From Heyndrickxia shackletonii (GTDB lineage Bacteria > Bacillota > Bacilli > Bacillales > Bacillaceae_C), in the NCBI RefSeq assembly GCF_001420715.1, contig NZ_LJJC01000004.1, forward strand, positions 3,246,783 through 3,310,782: DNA of 64,000 nucleotides, in the 5' to 3' direction. The translations under genes were made by a program, and so were the position numbers. Shown one piece after another: positions 36,443 through 45,838 of this stretch; position 1 is the first letter of the stretch, and each line of letters starts with the position of its first letter. Below the pieces are notes generated by a model. That model was not told the DNA's origin and made no database searches. It was given only the letters and a program-made list of their open reading frames with translations.

Positions 36443-37207
36443 TTAAAAAGGATATTGATTCAGCCACTGGCCGCCATCCATCGTAATACATTCTCCATTT
36501 ATATAGGCAGCTTTATCAGAAAATAAAAAGGCTGCTAATTCCGCAATTTCTTCTGGATTTCCCAATCTTCCCAACGGGATGCTATTTAATGTTCTTTTCG
36601 CTGCTTCTTCTGATTCCCATAATTTTTCTGCTCCGCCGGTTTTATCAATTGGTCCAGGAGCAATGGCATTTACACGAATTCCGTATTTCCTTCCCCATTC
36701 TACTGCTAAGGTTCTTGTTAAGGCTAAGACCCCTGCTTTTGCGGAAGCTGAGTGAATAACTCCAGGTCCTGCATTCCATGCATATGTTGCAACCATATTA
36801 ATCATACTTCCTTTAATGCCTTTTTCAATCCAATAGTTTCCGACCGCATGAGAGCAGTAAAATGTTCCATTTAATACAATATTAATAACTGAATTCCACC
36901 CGTTAATGGAAAGCTTTTCAGCTGGACAAATAAAATTCCCGGCAGCATTATTGACAAGGAAATCAATCTTTCCAAAACACGAATGTGCTTCATCCACCAT
37001 TTGTTGTACTTCCTCTGGGTTTCTTACATCCATTTGGACAGTTAATATATTTGAATTTATTTTTTCTAATTCCTCTTTTGTCGCATGCAGCCTATCGGAA
37101 TTTCTTCCGGTTATTATGACATTTGCACCCTCTTGGGCAAACTTCTTTGCCATATATTTACCCATTCCGCTTGAACCGCCAGTGATAATAACTACTCGAT
37201 CTTTCAT
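36443..37207 (-). CDS. fadH: 2,4-dienoyl-CoA reductase (SDR) FadH
   Basis: 254 residues, exactly the length of B. subtilis FadH (YkuF). It has an SDR cofactor loop TGGSSGMGK, NNAAGNFICPAE and an active-site region HSASAKAGVL with Lys but no YxxxK Tyr, as in dienoyl-CoA reductases. It reduces 2,4-dienoyl-CoA with NADPH in beta-oxidation of unsaturated fatty acids. GGGAGG lies 5 nt before the ATG, and a FadR operator lies just upstream. Confidence 0.92.
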   Translation of the reverse strand: MKDRVVIITGGSSGMGKYMAKKFAQEGANVIITGRNSDRLHATKEELEKINSNILTVQMDVRNPEEVQQMVDEAHSCFGKIDFLVNNAAGNFICPAEKLSINGWNSVINIVLNGTFYCSHAVGNYWIEKGIKGSMINMVATYAWNAGPGVIHSASAKAGVLALTRTLAVEWGRKYGIRVNAIAPGPIDKTGGAEKLWESEEAAKRTLNSIPLGRLGNPEEIAELAAFLFSDKAAYINGECITMDGGQWLNQYPF

Positions 37208-37226
37208 TTGTTCCTCCCCTTCGCAG

Positions 37227-37246
37227 TGAATGAATAGTCATTCATT
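37227..37246. promoter_or_regulatory. FadR operator of fadH
   Basis: TGAATGAATAGTCATTCA is a near-perfect palindrome matching the FadR (YsiA) box of Bacillus fad genes. It lies 20 bp upstream of the fadH ATG, where bound FadR would block transcription until long-chain acyl-CoA releases it. Confidence 0.85.
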
Positions 37247-37325
37247 TATTTGTGTATATATCTCGTTCTTTTCCCATTGTAACACGAATTGCCCTTTTTA
37301 AAAATATTCAAATTTTTTGAAGCAA

Positions 37326-37350
37326 AAAAAAGGGTTAAAAACCCTTTTTT
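37326..37350. terminator. Terminator-like hairpin
   Basis: AAAAAGGGTT pairs with AACCCTTTTT over a short A loop, with A and T tracts. It probably ends the small gene at 37562-37783, with repeat copy B between. Confidence 0.6.
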
Positions 37351-37408
37351 AATGGATAGGAAAGTATAAAATTTTTCAACATCTAAATAATTTAACAAGT
37401 TTAATCTT

Positions 37409-37556
37409 GTCTAGCTACAGCGCCTATCGGCTAGCGGATTTCTCCGTCTCCTCCCTACGATAAGTCAACATCAGTTCGTGAACTACCTCACTGTGTTTCC
37501 TTTATCTCGAGCCTGCGACTACGAAATCCGTACGCCGATGAGCAAGGCGCTTGCAC
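37409..37556. repeat. Dispersed repeat copy B (148-bp imperfect palindrome)
   Basis: It begins GTCTAGCTACAGCGCC and ends AGCAAGGCGCTTGCAC. Near each end, ATCGGCTAGCGGATTTC and GAAATCCGTACGCCGAT pair, so the element can fold into one long hairpin. The centre holds CCTCACTGTGTTTCC. It has no inner module and is the cleanest reference copy. Confidence 0.8.
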
Positions 37557-37561
37557 TTTTC

Positions 37562-37783
37562 TTATTTATCTCTATTTTTATTAAGCAAGGAATCATTTAA
37601 TCTTGAAATCGATTTAATAATTGCCTTCTTTTGATTATATCCTTTAACCGATACTGTAATATCATTATATTCAGTAAAAACTTGACCCCATGATTCCCCA
37701 GATGAAAAACCGTATGAATAGATTTTTATCATTCCGGACTTCGTTGGTAAGAAGAAAACGTCCATATGCTTATGTTTGTGCAT
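37562..37783 (-). CDS. Small protein of unknown function (73 aa)
   Basis: 73 residues, soluble, with aromatic/Gly beta pattern (IYSYGFSSGESWGQVFTEYN) and a basic tail. GGAAAGGGG lies 8 nt upstream of the ATG. No family recognised. Confidence 0.55.
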   Translation of the reverse strand: MHKHKHMDVFFLPTKSGMIKIYSYGFSSGESWGQVFTEYNDITVSVKGYNQKKAIIKSISRLNDSLLNKNRDK

Positions 37784-37996
37784 AATAATAACCCCTTTCC
37801 TATCTATTCACGATACTTCTAAAAACTTTTTTAAATTTTATCTATCTAATAAATTATTATTCATTTAACCTCGCAATATAAATAGAATATACCTTTAAAT
37901 ACTTAAGATTTCAATAGATATGGCATAAAGGAGAGAAGCATACCGCGAATAAAATGAAAAACTTAACAAATAGTTTATGTTGCTTCATTGATAAAA

Positions 37997-38872
37997 ATGA
38001 ATAATCCCATATCCCGAAGAAGCTTTTTGAAAAGGGTAATAAGTTATTTTTTGGCATTAATAGGTCTCAGCAGCGGTGGCTATATTTATAGTCGATACAT
38101 TGAACCACACCGTCTTGACATGAATTATATTCCCATTTATCACGAGAAAATTCCGAAAAGCTTTCACGGCTGTAAAATTGTTCAATTTAGCGACACACAT
38201 ATTGGATTTCAATATAGCTTAGAACAATTAAAAAAACATATTATAGCCATCAATAAGATAAAGCCTGACATCATTTTTTTTACAGGTGACTTAATGGACA
38301 AACCAAATCAGTATCCATTTAAAGAAGCGCTATGCAATATTCTGAAGGAATTAAATGCTCCTTATGGAAAGTATGCGATTTTTGGGAATCATGATCATGG
38401 CGGCTATGGTACCGATATTTATATGCAAATCATGGAAAAAGCAAATTTTTACGTTTTAAGAAATGAAGCCATTTCGCTTGAGTTAAATAATGGTGAAAAA
38501 ATATTTGTAGCGGGCATTGACGATGCTATGTTAGGGAAGCCAGATATTCCAGGAACACTTAAAAGAATACCTGTTCATTATTTTTCTATCCTCCTGTCTC
38601 ATGCACCTGACCTTGCAGATGCCGCATCCGCAATCGGCATTGATATTCAATTAAGCGGACATAGCCATGGTGGACAAGTAAAAATACCGTTTTACGGACC
38701 TTTAGTAACACCTCCATATGGAAGGAAGTATATCGAAGGGGAATACCATGTAAATATAAGGAATCCACTTTACTTATATGTAAACCGCGGACTTGGGACG
38801 ACCAGACTACCTTTTCGGTTTTTATCCGTACCAGAAATAACGATCTTCCAATTACAATCGGGAAAAACATAA
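37997..38872 (+). CDS. ykuE: Tat-exported metallophosphoesterase YkuE
   Basis: 291 residues. The twin-arginine signal SRRSFLKR at residues 6-13 and a hydrophobic stretch precede a calcineurin-like phosphoesterase domain: FSDTHIG, TGDLMD, GNHDHGG, LLSHAPD and SGHSHGGQ hold the metal ligands. B. subtilis YkuE is a cell-wall-bound Tat substrate. The start is unsure: neither ATG 37997 nor TTG 37988 has an SD. An AAAGGAG at 37927 lies too far upstream and precedes a 16-codon leader-like frame (37954-38004) that overlaps the start. Confidence 0.88.
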   Translation: MNNPISRRSFLKRVISYFLALIGLSSGGYIYSRYIEPHRLDMNYIPIYHEKIPKSFHGCKIVQFSDTHIGFQYSLEQLKKHIIAINKIKPDIIFFTGDLMDKPNQYPFKEALCNILKELNAPYGKYAIFGNHDHGGYGTDIYMQIMEKANFYVLRNEAISLELNNGEKIFVAGIDDAMLGKPDIPGTLKRIPVHYFSILLSHAPDLADAASAIGIDIQLSGHSHGGQVKIPFYGPLVTPPYGRKYIEGEYHVNIRNPLYLYVNRGLGTTRLPFRFLSVPEITIFQLQSGKT

Positions 38873-38969
38873 GAAATGACCGCAACATTGCAATATCCGT
38901 TAAGTAGCGGGCATTTCTTAGGGGGATCGCATAAATTAATTTTCAAGTATTCTATATCTATCTAAAGTA

Positions 38970-39125
38970 AGAAGCCATTGATTAGCGGATTTCTACGTCT
39001 CTTGCTTGAGATAGTGCAACAAGTGAAAATGGTAGTGCTATTTATACTTGGTAAAATTACATTTCAAATGTTACTCGGTGAAATTTTGAAGTGCCAATTT
39101 TGCTCATCCGTATACTTGCGATCTT
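38970..39125. repeat. Dispersed repeat copy C with inner modules
   Basis: A degenerate copy: ATTAGCGGATTTCTACGTCTC at the left and CATCCGTATACTTGCGATC at the right match the outer repeat. The middle (39022-39102) is taken up by the GTAAAATT...AATGTTAC hairpin module and a second GGTGAAATTTTGAAGTGCC unit. Confidence 0.6.
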
Positions 39126-39126
39126 C

Positions 39127-41205
39127 TTATATACACAATACATTTTTTTCAATCTCATCTGCACTCACCGGACGGCTGAAATAAAATCCTTGTGCTTTAA
39201 GACATTGTGCGGAAATGAGGAATTGAACCTGATCGCTTTCTTCGACTCCCTCAGCAATGACCTCCATCCCTAAATTATGGGCAAGATTAATAATTGTTTT
39301 CGTAATAGCGGCATCTTTTTCATTTACTTGAATTTCTTTTACAAAGGACTGATCAATTTTAATAATGTCTATCGGAAATCTTTTTAAATAATTCAAGGAA
39401 GAGTATCCTGTTCCGAAATCGTCAACTGAAATTACAATCCCGATTTCTTTTAGACGCTGGAGCATGGACAGAGCATTTCTAGTATCCTCCATTGCTCCTT
39501 CCGTTACTTCAATTTCAATGGAAGAAGCCGGTAATTGGTAAAATAACAGTGCCTTTTTAATAATAGTTGGCAGATTTGGATCAAGTAATTGTTTCGGTGA
39601 TATATTGATTGCAACACGAATATCTTTAAAACCCTTTTTTCTCCAAATTGCAAGTTGTTCACAAACAGTATGGATAACCCACTCACCAATTGAGATTATC
39701 AGCCCCGTTTCTTCAGCCAACGGAATAAATTGTGCCGGGGATACAAAACCAAACTTTCGATTATTCCAGCGTATTAACGCTTCAAAGCTCTTTATCTTGC
39801 CATCAAGTAAATTAACTTGCGGTTGATAATGCATGATAAATTCATTCTTTTCAATAGCCTTTCGCAAATGTGCTTCCATCAAAATATAGTTTGGAAAGGC
39901 TTCATTCATTTCTGTACGGTAAAAACGATAATGTCCCTTCCCTTTTTCCTTTACCTGAATAAGCGCACTGTCAGCATTTTTGATTAAGCTTTCCGCATCT
40001 TTCCCATCTGCCGGAAAGAGACTAATACCAATGGATGGGGTTAGGTAGTAGTCTTGATCATAAATATTAAATGGTTCATGGAACAATGCAAGGATATTTC
40101 CAGCGACACGATCCGCTTCTTTTTTCTTTATTCTAGGCAAAATGATAACAAACTCGTCTCCGCCTAATCGATATACACGATTATAAGAGACATTTAAAGT
40201 TAATAACCGGTGAGAGGTTTGCTTTAACAGTTCATCTCCTGCTTGATGACCTAATGTGTCATTAAAGTATTTGAATCGATCTAAATCAATATAAAAAAGG
40301 GCAAAATCTTGCTCTTTAATCATCGATGTCGTAATTTCAGCTTGAAGATGCTCTAATAACGCCGGACGATTCCACAAACCTGTTAATGAATCGTGCATTG
40401 CCATATAGTTCATCTTTTCATTCGTTCTCCACTGCTCGGTAGTATCACGAATAATGACGTATATTCCCCTTATTTCCCCATTAATTTTAATTGGGACCGT
40501 TTTTAATTGTATATATAATTTAACACCTTGTTTATTAATAAATGTACAATCATTCGTTTCTTGCGGTTCTCCAGATAAAGTATTAGACATTACTCTGAAT
40601 ATTTCCCCGACTCCGTTTTTATCTACTAATTCGTAAATAGAACGATTAATAAGCTCTTCTTCGGTATAGCCTATCATTTTCAAACTAGCAGGATTGGCAC
40701 TTAATATTCTTCCCTTTTCATTAATAGAAAAAATCGCATCTAAATTATGATCGATAAGTGATTGATATTTTTGTCTTGTTTCAACTAAATCCGTAACATC
40801 TCGTGTAATACCAACAATATAGGAAATAGAATTTTGATCATTTATTCCTGTAAGACGACTCTCAAACACTCTAATTTCATGTTCATTTACTTGAATATAA
40901 TCCGTAAAAATGACGGTTTCGTTTGTTTCCAACACTTTTTGATAATATCTATTTAAATGGGTAGAGAGTTCTTCCGGTAACACTTCTTCCATAAGAGAGC
41001 CTATATGCTCTTCCTTTAAATTCGCATGATCCAATCCTTTTTGATTTACAAATAAATAACGAAATGTTGGACCAGGTTCCACTTTCATGATAAATACCAT
41101 ATCTGAAATTTGATGCAAGAAAATATCACGAAGCATTTTTTCTTCATGACCATTTTCAGGATGTACCATTTTTTTCTTCGTATGTGTATTATTAGTCTGC
41201 TTCAT
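39127..41205 (-). CDS. PAS-PAS-GGDEF-EAL cyclic-di-GMP protein
   Basis: 692 residues. PAS 1 spans about 25-140, PAS 2 about 145-260, GGDEF about 265-430 with intact GGDEF (348-352), and EAL about 440-690 with EAL (475-477), NISPKQL, DDFGTGYSSL, IKIDQSFV and AEGVE. Both cyclase and phosphodiesterase residues are present. There is no RxxD inhibitory site before GGDEF. It has no membrane helix. The ATG at 41205 follows AAAAGGGATGG. It may set c-di-GMP level by a PAS ligand or redox cue. Repeat copy C abuts its stop. Confidence 0.9.
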   Translation of the reverse strand: MKQTNNTHTKKKMVHPENGHEEKMLRDIFLHQISDMVFIMKVEPGPTFRYLFVNQKGLDHANLKEEHIGSLMEEVLPEELSTHLNRYYQKVLETNETVIFTDYIQVNEHEIRVFESRLTGINDQNSISYIVGITRDVTDLVETRQKYQSLIDHNLDAIFSINEKGRILSANPASLKMIGYTEEELINRSIYELVDKNGVGEIFRVMSNTLSGEPQETNDCTFINKQGVKLYIQLKTVPIKINGEIRGIYVIIRDTTEQWRTNEKMNYMAMHDSLTGLWNRPALLEHLQAEITTSMIKEQDFALFYIDLDRFKYFNDTLGHQAGDELLKQTSHRLLTLNVSYNRVYRLGGDEFVIILPRIKKKEADRVAGNILALFHEPFNIYDQDYYLTPSIGISLFPADGKDAESLIKNADSALIQVKEKGKGHYRFYRTEMNEAFPNYILMEAHLRKAIEKNEFIMHYQPQVNLLDGKIKSFEALIRWNNRKFGFVSPAQFIPLAEETGLIISIGEWVIHTVCEQLAIWRKKGFKDIRVAINISPKQLLDPNLPTIIKKALLFYQLPASSIEIEVTEGAMEDTRNALSMLQRLKEIGIVISVDDFGTGYSSLNYLKRFPIDIIKIDQSFVKEIQVNEKDAAITKTIINLAHNLGMEVIAEGVEESDQVQFLISAQCLKAQGFYFSRPVSADEIEKNVLCI

Positions 41206-41384
41206 ATAACCATCCCTTTTTAAACCCCAGGCCCTCTTTAATTCAAAAATTGTCATTATTTATCTACTTATGTCTATTTTACTAATTATCAGTATAAATG
41301 AATATAATGAAAGATAAAATAATTATTTTTTCTATTTGCATCTAAAAACAACTCCAGTTTTTGTCGAAAAATAGCATATTTTCA

Positions 41385-41426
41385 ACAAAAATGTCAGACT
41401 CATTCATTTTATAAGAGTCTGACATT
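41385..41426 (-). terminator. Terminator-like hairpin after the MMPL gene
   Basis: AATGTCAGACT pairs with AGTCTGACATT across a 15-nt loop, followed by TTTT on the minus strand, 27 bp after the MMPL stop. Confidence 0.65.
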
Positions 41427-41452
41427 AAAATAAAGAGATTATGAAAATTTTC

Positions 41453-44400
41453 CTATTTATTTCCCATAAATGGCCACCAATTTGTCTTACCAAGTGCTTT
41501 AACCATCACAGGAACAAACAGCGGTAGCACGATGAATGCATAAAATAACAATCCTGATAAGACTAGTGTGGCAATTTGTAATAAGGACATTACACCAGAA
41601 GGAAGCATTGCCGCAAATGTTCCTGCTAGTATAATCGCAGCTGAAATGATAACTGTCCCCATATTTTTCATCGCCATTAAAATTCCTTCTTTTACTTGTA
41701 GTTGACGATATTCTGAAAAACGATCCATAAGGAAAATAGAATAATCTATTCCTAACGCCATTAAAATAACAAATCCGAAAAATGGTACAGCCCAACTGAT
41801 ACCGGAGTATCCAAGCATATGGACAAATACCAATTCAGTCATGGCAATCGAAGAATAATAGGTTAGTAATAAAGAAATTATTAAGTAAATCGGCATGATG
41901 AGTGATCTTAAAAGGATAATTAAAATAATCCCTATTCCCGCCAGCATAAACATAACTGTTCTGCTGTAATCCGAGTTTGACATTTTATTCAAATCATGAT
42001 TCATACTAGTAACACCGGATATTCCGATATGGGCATTTTCAAGCTTCGTACCCTTAAGCGAGGTTTTTAATGCCTGATTTATTCGATCAATCGTTTGCAT
42101 TGCTTGGTTGGAATATGGATTTTGGTTTAGTACTAAATCAAAGCTTGTCATTTTTCCATCTTTTGAAATATATGTGTCTAATGCTTTCTGGTAATCCACA
42201 TTGGTTAATAATTCATCCGGAATATATACACCAGATTTTTGTAAGTTACTATCGTTAGACATCTTATTCAAATAGTCACTAGCATCATCTAATCCTGATT
42301 GTATTTTCCCAAGACCATCTGTACTTTGATTTAAACCATTTGTGAGATTAGATAATTGCTCGCCAACGGATCCAAACCCTTTCTGCAACTGTTGTTGCCC
42401 ATCTGCGATTTTTCCTAATCCATTTGATACATCAGGGAGTTTCTGGATGACTTGCGATTGTCCATCTGCCGCTTTTGACATACCTTTTTCTAATTGGTCT
42501 AATCCCGTTATAATGGAATTAAAGCTGTTTGCAAATTGACTAATTCCAGATAAAATACTACTTAAGCCTGTATTTGCTTGCTGAAAACCATTATTTACTG
42601 CTGATAAATTTTTATCTAGTTCTGTTAAAGCTCCGGCGCTTACACCAAGACTTTGTGCCGTACCTTGTACAGTTTGTTTGATAGCATTGTAGTCACCATC
42701 TTCTTTAAGCCCATTATATTTGGATTCAAGTTGGGTAAAATGGCTATTTAAATTCATCAAGCTCGCTTGAATGGAAGTTATCCCATTAGTTATTTGCTTA
42801 TAATTTGATTCCAATTGCTGGACTCCTTGCTGCATCTTCTGATAGTTAGTCAGGAGTTCATTTACTCCCGCTTTTAATGCAAAGGCTTGTTTGCGGGCTT
42901 CCATAATTCCGGTCTTTAGTTCACCTGCTCCCGTCGATCCGCTGCGAATCCCTTTCTCTATTTGTTCAAGTGCAGTCTGTAAATCCGTGATTCCAGATTG
43001 TAATGATTTTGTTCCTGTCTGAAGATCACCAATTCCGGCTGTAGCACTCTTAAGTTTCGGTTCATTTTTACTTAAAGACTTTGCTGCGGTATTTAAGCCT
43101 GCTTTAATATCTCCGATTCCTTTATTTCCTTTGCCAATCCCTTCACTGATTGTACCTGCTTGATTTCTAACATAAAGCTCTTTCATAACATCCCCAACAG
43201 GACGTGTTGCACTGCGGACTTTTTCAATATGATCTACTTTAGATAAATCACCACTGACATTTTCAATTAATCCTAAATATTCCTTCGATTTCATCGATTC
43301 ATCATTTTCAAGAACGACCGTAACTGGCATAATTTCACCAGATCCAAAGCCATTTGAAACGATATTAAATGCCTTAACAGATTCATAGTCATTGCCCAGC
43401 TCATCTAGAGAGTTAAAGGATAGCTTTCCATTGTAGCTTATTAATAACGGAATCGTAATAACAGCAACAATTCCCAATGCTATAATCGGTCGAGTAATAG
43501 CAAGATTCCCTGCCCATCCCCAAAGTTTACTTTCTGAATGAGAAATATTTCCTTTCAGCGGCCAAAAAATTACTTTGCGGAGTGTAGCCATAAAAAATGG
43601 AACCACTGTTAGTAGGGCCAGAAGAAGAAATACTACTCCCACAGCGACTGCTGATGCAGATTGGTAAAGCTTAAAGCTTGCAAAACCTATAGATGCAAAT
43701 CCAATCATAACTGCAATCCCGCTAAATAAAACCGTTTTCCCGGCAGTTTTATATGTCGCAATAATTGCCGGCACCACTTCATTTCCCTTCGATAATTCCT
43801 CCTTAAAACGACTTAATAGGAGAATACAATAATCCGTTCCAATCCCAAATAATACTGCGACTAAAAAAATCTGCGTGAAATTCGATAACGGAAAATTCAG
43901 CTTATCTACTAAAAAGGCGACAACCGATTGGCTCACCAAATAAGTCAAACTGACGGTAATCAGAGGAATGATAGGAGCTACTACCGACCGGAAGACAAGG
44001 ATTAAAACAATTAATATAAACGCTACGGTTATTAATTCTGTCTTTTTAAGCCCTTTTTGCGAGCTTATCACTACATCCTCATTGATTAGTCCATTTCCTG
44101 TCATCATCGTTTGGACATGCGGTGTAGCAATCGCATTGTCCAGTTTATCGCGGACACTGCTAATCTCTCTATTCTTTAACTCAACATCTAAAATAGCTAA
44201 AATGGTTTTTCCATCTTTTGAAACTAATTGATTTTTTAATTCCTCTTGGTCAAAATGGGTTGTAACGCTATTTACGCTAAGTTCCTTTTCTTTACTTTTT
44301 ATTTTTTGAATAGTTTTATGAATATTTTCAATTTGATTAGAATCCAATTTTTTATTATCGTGAAAAACGACGATAAAGGATTCAGAGCCTTCCTTCTCAC

Positions 44401-44575
44401 TTGTATGATGCTGTTTTATTTCAGAAGCAAGTCTGGAAGGATATCCATCCGGAACAGTAATCTGGCCTTTTTCACGGACAAGGTTCTCCATATTTGGAGC
44501 CTTCCATGTAAGAACAGCTGCCACCACAATCCAAAAGGCTAGTAGCAGCCATCTAAAACGGACAACAAATTTCAT
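41453..44575 (-). CDS. MMPL/RND-family transporter with long extracytoplasmic coiled region
   Basis: 1040 residues. One N-terminal helix, then two blocks of membrane helices (about 175-375 and 860-1030) with RND/MMPL motifs such as FGIGTDYCILLLSRF and LMALGIDYSIFLMDRF. Between them lies a long loop (about 450-790) full of short GLxxIxxG-like repeats predicted to be coiled, as in YhgE/Pip-type proteins. It probably exports lipids, surfactants or drugs. It is translationally coupled to a MarR gene by ATGA. Confidence 0.88.
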   Translation of the reverse strand: MKFVVRFRWLLLAFWIVVAAVLTWKAPNMENLVREKGQITVPDGYPSRLASEIKQHHTSEKEGSESFIVVFHDNKKLDSNQIENIHKTIQKIKSKEKELSVNSVTTHFDQEELKNQLVSKDGKTILAILDVELKNREISSVRDKLDNAIATPHVQTMMTGNGLINEDVVISSQKGLKKTELITVAFILIVLILVFRSVVAPIIPLITVSLTYLVSQSVVAFLVDKLNFPLSNFTQIFLVAVLFGIGTDYCILLLSRFKEELSKGNEVVPAIIATYKTAGKTVLFSGIAVMIGFASIGFASFKLYQSASAVAVGVVFLLLALLTVVPFFMATLRKVIFWPLKGNISHSESKLWGWAGNLAITRPIIALGIVAVITIPLLISYNGKLSFNSLDELGNDYESVKAFNIVSNGFGSGEIMPVTVVLENDESMKSKEYLGLIENVSGDLSKVDHIEKVRSATRPVGDVMKELYVRNQAGTISEGIGKGNKGIGDIKAGLNTAAKSLSKNEPKLKSATAGIGDLQTGTKSLQSGITDLQTALEQIEKGIRSGSTGAGELKTGIMEARKQAFALKAGVNELLTNYQKMQQGVQQLESNYKQITNGITSIQASLMNLNSHFTQLESKYNGLKEDGDYNAIKQTVQGTAQSLGVSAGALTELDKNLSAVNNGFQQANTGLSSILSGISQFANSFNSIITGLDQLEKGMSKAADGQSQVIQKLPDVSNGLGKIADGQQQLQKGFGSVGEQLSNLTNGLNQSTDGLGKIQSGLDDASDYLNKMSNDSNLQKSGVYIPDELLTNVDYQKALDTYISKDGKMTSFDLVLNQNPYSNQAMQTIDRINQALKTSLKGTKLENAHIGISGVTSMNHDLNKMSNSDYSRTVMFMLAGIGIILIILLRSLIMPIYLIISLLLTYYSSIAMTELVFVHMLGYSGISWAVPFFGFVILMALGIDYSIFLMDRFSEYRQLQVKEGILMAMKNMGTVIISAAIILAGTFAAMLPSGVMSLLQIATLVLSGLLFYAFIVLPLFVPVMVKALGKTNWWPFMGNK

Positions 44576-45030
44576 AGAGTATCTCCCTCCTTTGAATTTT
44601 GAATAATAGTGGATATTTTTTCATAGAGGTTAATAAATTCTTCTAAATCATCTGGATCTAATTCCTCTAAATAATGACTGACAAACTTTTCTATTTTTAT
44701 TTCCACTTCTTCACAAACCTTTTTTCCTTCTTCTGTTGCAGTTATGTATATATTTCTACGGTCGTTTTGATCTCTTTCTCTCTTAATGAAACCTTTAGTT
44801 TCTAATTTATCCACTTTAGAAGTTATAGCGCTTTTATTTACATTTAATTGTTCCGATAATTCAGCAGCGCGAAGTGGACCTTGAAAATAAATAATTCTCA
44901 GCATTGAATACTGTTCTAATGACAATTCTTTCAACACGTTTTCTGAAATTAGGGAAGAAATTCGTTTTGTAGCAAATAAATAGACGTCTTCGTATCTTTT
45001 TATTAATAGCTTTATTTTTTCACGTTCCAA
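44572..45030 (-). CDS. MarR-family regulator of the MMPL transporter
   Basis: 152 residues. Winged helix LRAAELSEQLNVNKSAITSK then VDKLETKGFIKRERDQNDRR is the MarR signature. The TTG at 45030 has GGGGGTG 8 nt upstream and gives the usual MarR length; a longer frame reaches back over the promoter. It presumably represses the marR-mmpL operon; a TGTTAACA palindrome lies between the promoter and the start. Confidence 0.87.
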   Translation of the reverse strand: MEREKIKLLIKRYEDVYLFATKRISSLISENVLKELSLEQYSMLRIIYFQGPLRAAELSEQLNVNKSAITSKVDKLETKGFIKRERDQNDRRNIYITATEEGKKVCEEVEIKIEKFVSHYLEELDPDDLEEFINLYEKISTIIQNSKEGDTL

Positions 45031-45063
45031 TAATAGTTCACCCCCTAAACTGTTAACAACATA

Positions 45064-45093
45064 ACTATAAGGAGTATTTTTTTGTCCTGTCAA
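45064..45093 (-). promoter_or_regulatory. Promoter of marR-mmpL
   Basis: On the minus strand, -35 TTGACA (45088-45093) and -10 TATAGT (45064-45069) are spaced 18 bp. The palindrome TGTTAACA just downstream is a candidate operator. Confidence 0.6.
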
Positions 45094-45219
45094 TAACTTG
45101 ATAAAATTGACACAAAATATACATGTTTTTTGAGACAGCCTTTCCAATCTTATGAATTAGTAGTATAATAAAGTCAATCAATTTCAAAATTATTTAACAA
45201 TGGAAAGGAGTTCGTTTTT

Positions 45220-45681
45220 TTGAATTCACACTCTTCCGCTCCGTTACCACCTTCTATATTAAACCTCTCATATGCTATTTTCACTGTGAACCGGCATGCC
45301 AAAACTGCCACTAACCCAAAGTTTTTATATAAATTAAAAAGAGAAGCAATTGAGAAAATGGTGCAAGAAGGAAAGGCTAAAAAGATTGGACTTCACTTTT
45401 CTGACAATCCGAAATATAGTCAGCAGCAATCGGATGTTCTTGTACAATGCGGAGAATATTCTTTTCATATCCCCCCAACAAAACAAGATTTCGAAATGCT
45501 TCCTCATCTAGGAAAATTAGATCGTTATACGAGAAATCCTAAATGTCACATGCCATTAAATCAGGCAAAGCAAATATTGCAGACATATACTGGGTTAAAG
45601 GAAAAAAGTAATACCCGTTCCAACAGCCGTAAACCGCGGCCTCAAAGACCTATTTTCAAAAAACTTGGAGACAGTTATTAA
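45220..45681 (+). CDS. ykyB: YkyB-family protein
   Basis: 153 residues. VNRHAKTATNPKFLYKLK, KKIGLHFSDNPKYSQQQSDV and the ending FKKLGDSY match recalled B. subtilis YkyB, which lies next to cheV there as here. Function unknown. TTG start at 45220 with AAAGGAG 9 nt upstream. Confidence 0.9.
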   Translation: MNSHSSAPLPPSILNLSYAIFTVNRHAKTATNPKFLYKLKREAIEKMVQEGKAKKIGLHFSDNPKYSQQQSDVLVQCGEYSFHIPPTKQDFEMLPHLGKLDRYTRNPKCHMPLNQAKQILQTYTGLKEKSNTRSNSRKPRPQRPIFKKLGDSY

Positions 45682-45804
45682 TATCATTACGACTAATAAA
45701 GCATTTGTAACTAACATAACAAATGCACACGCGCTGGCGCTATAGGTCCAGCTTTTGTTAAAAGGTGTTTTCACAAGATTAAATTTTATCATTTCTTAAA
45801 AGCA

Positions 45805-45835
45805 GAAAAGAAGAGCACTAAAAGCTCTTCTTTTC
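45805..45835. terminator. Terminator of cheV-like gene
   Basis: GAAAAGAAGAGC pairs with GCTCTTCTTTTC immediately after the CheW-domain gene stop. The stem itself carries the T tract. Confidence 0.75.
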
Positions 45836-45838
45836 ATT

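Noticed and set aside
37409-37556. CRISPR-like arrangement of repeats
   Set aside because: Copies are kilobases apart with no regular spacers and no cas genes.
38978-39184. 68-codon plus frame running through repeat copy C
   Set aside because: It consists mostly of repeat sequence and enters the 3' end of the GGDEF-EAL gene.
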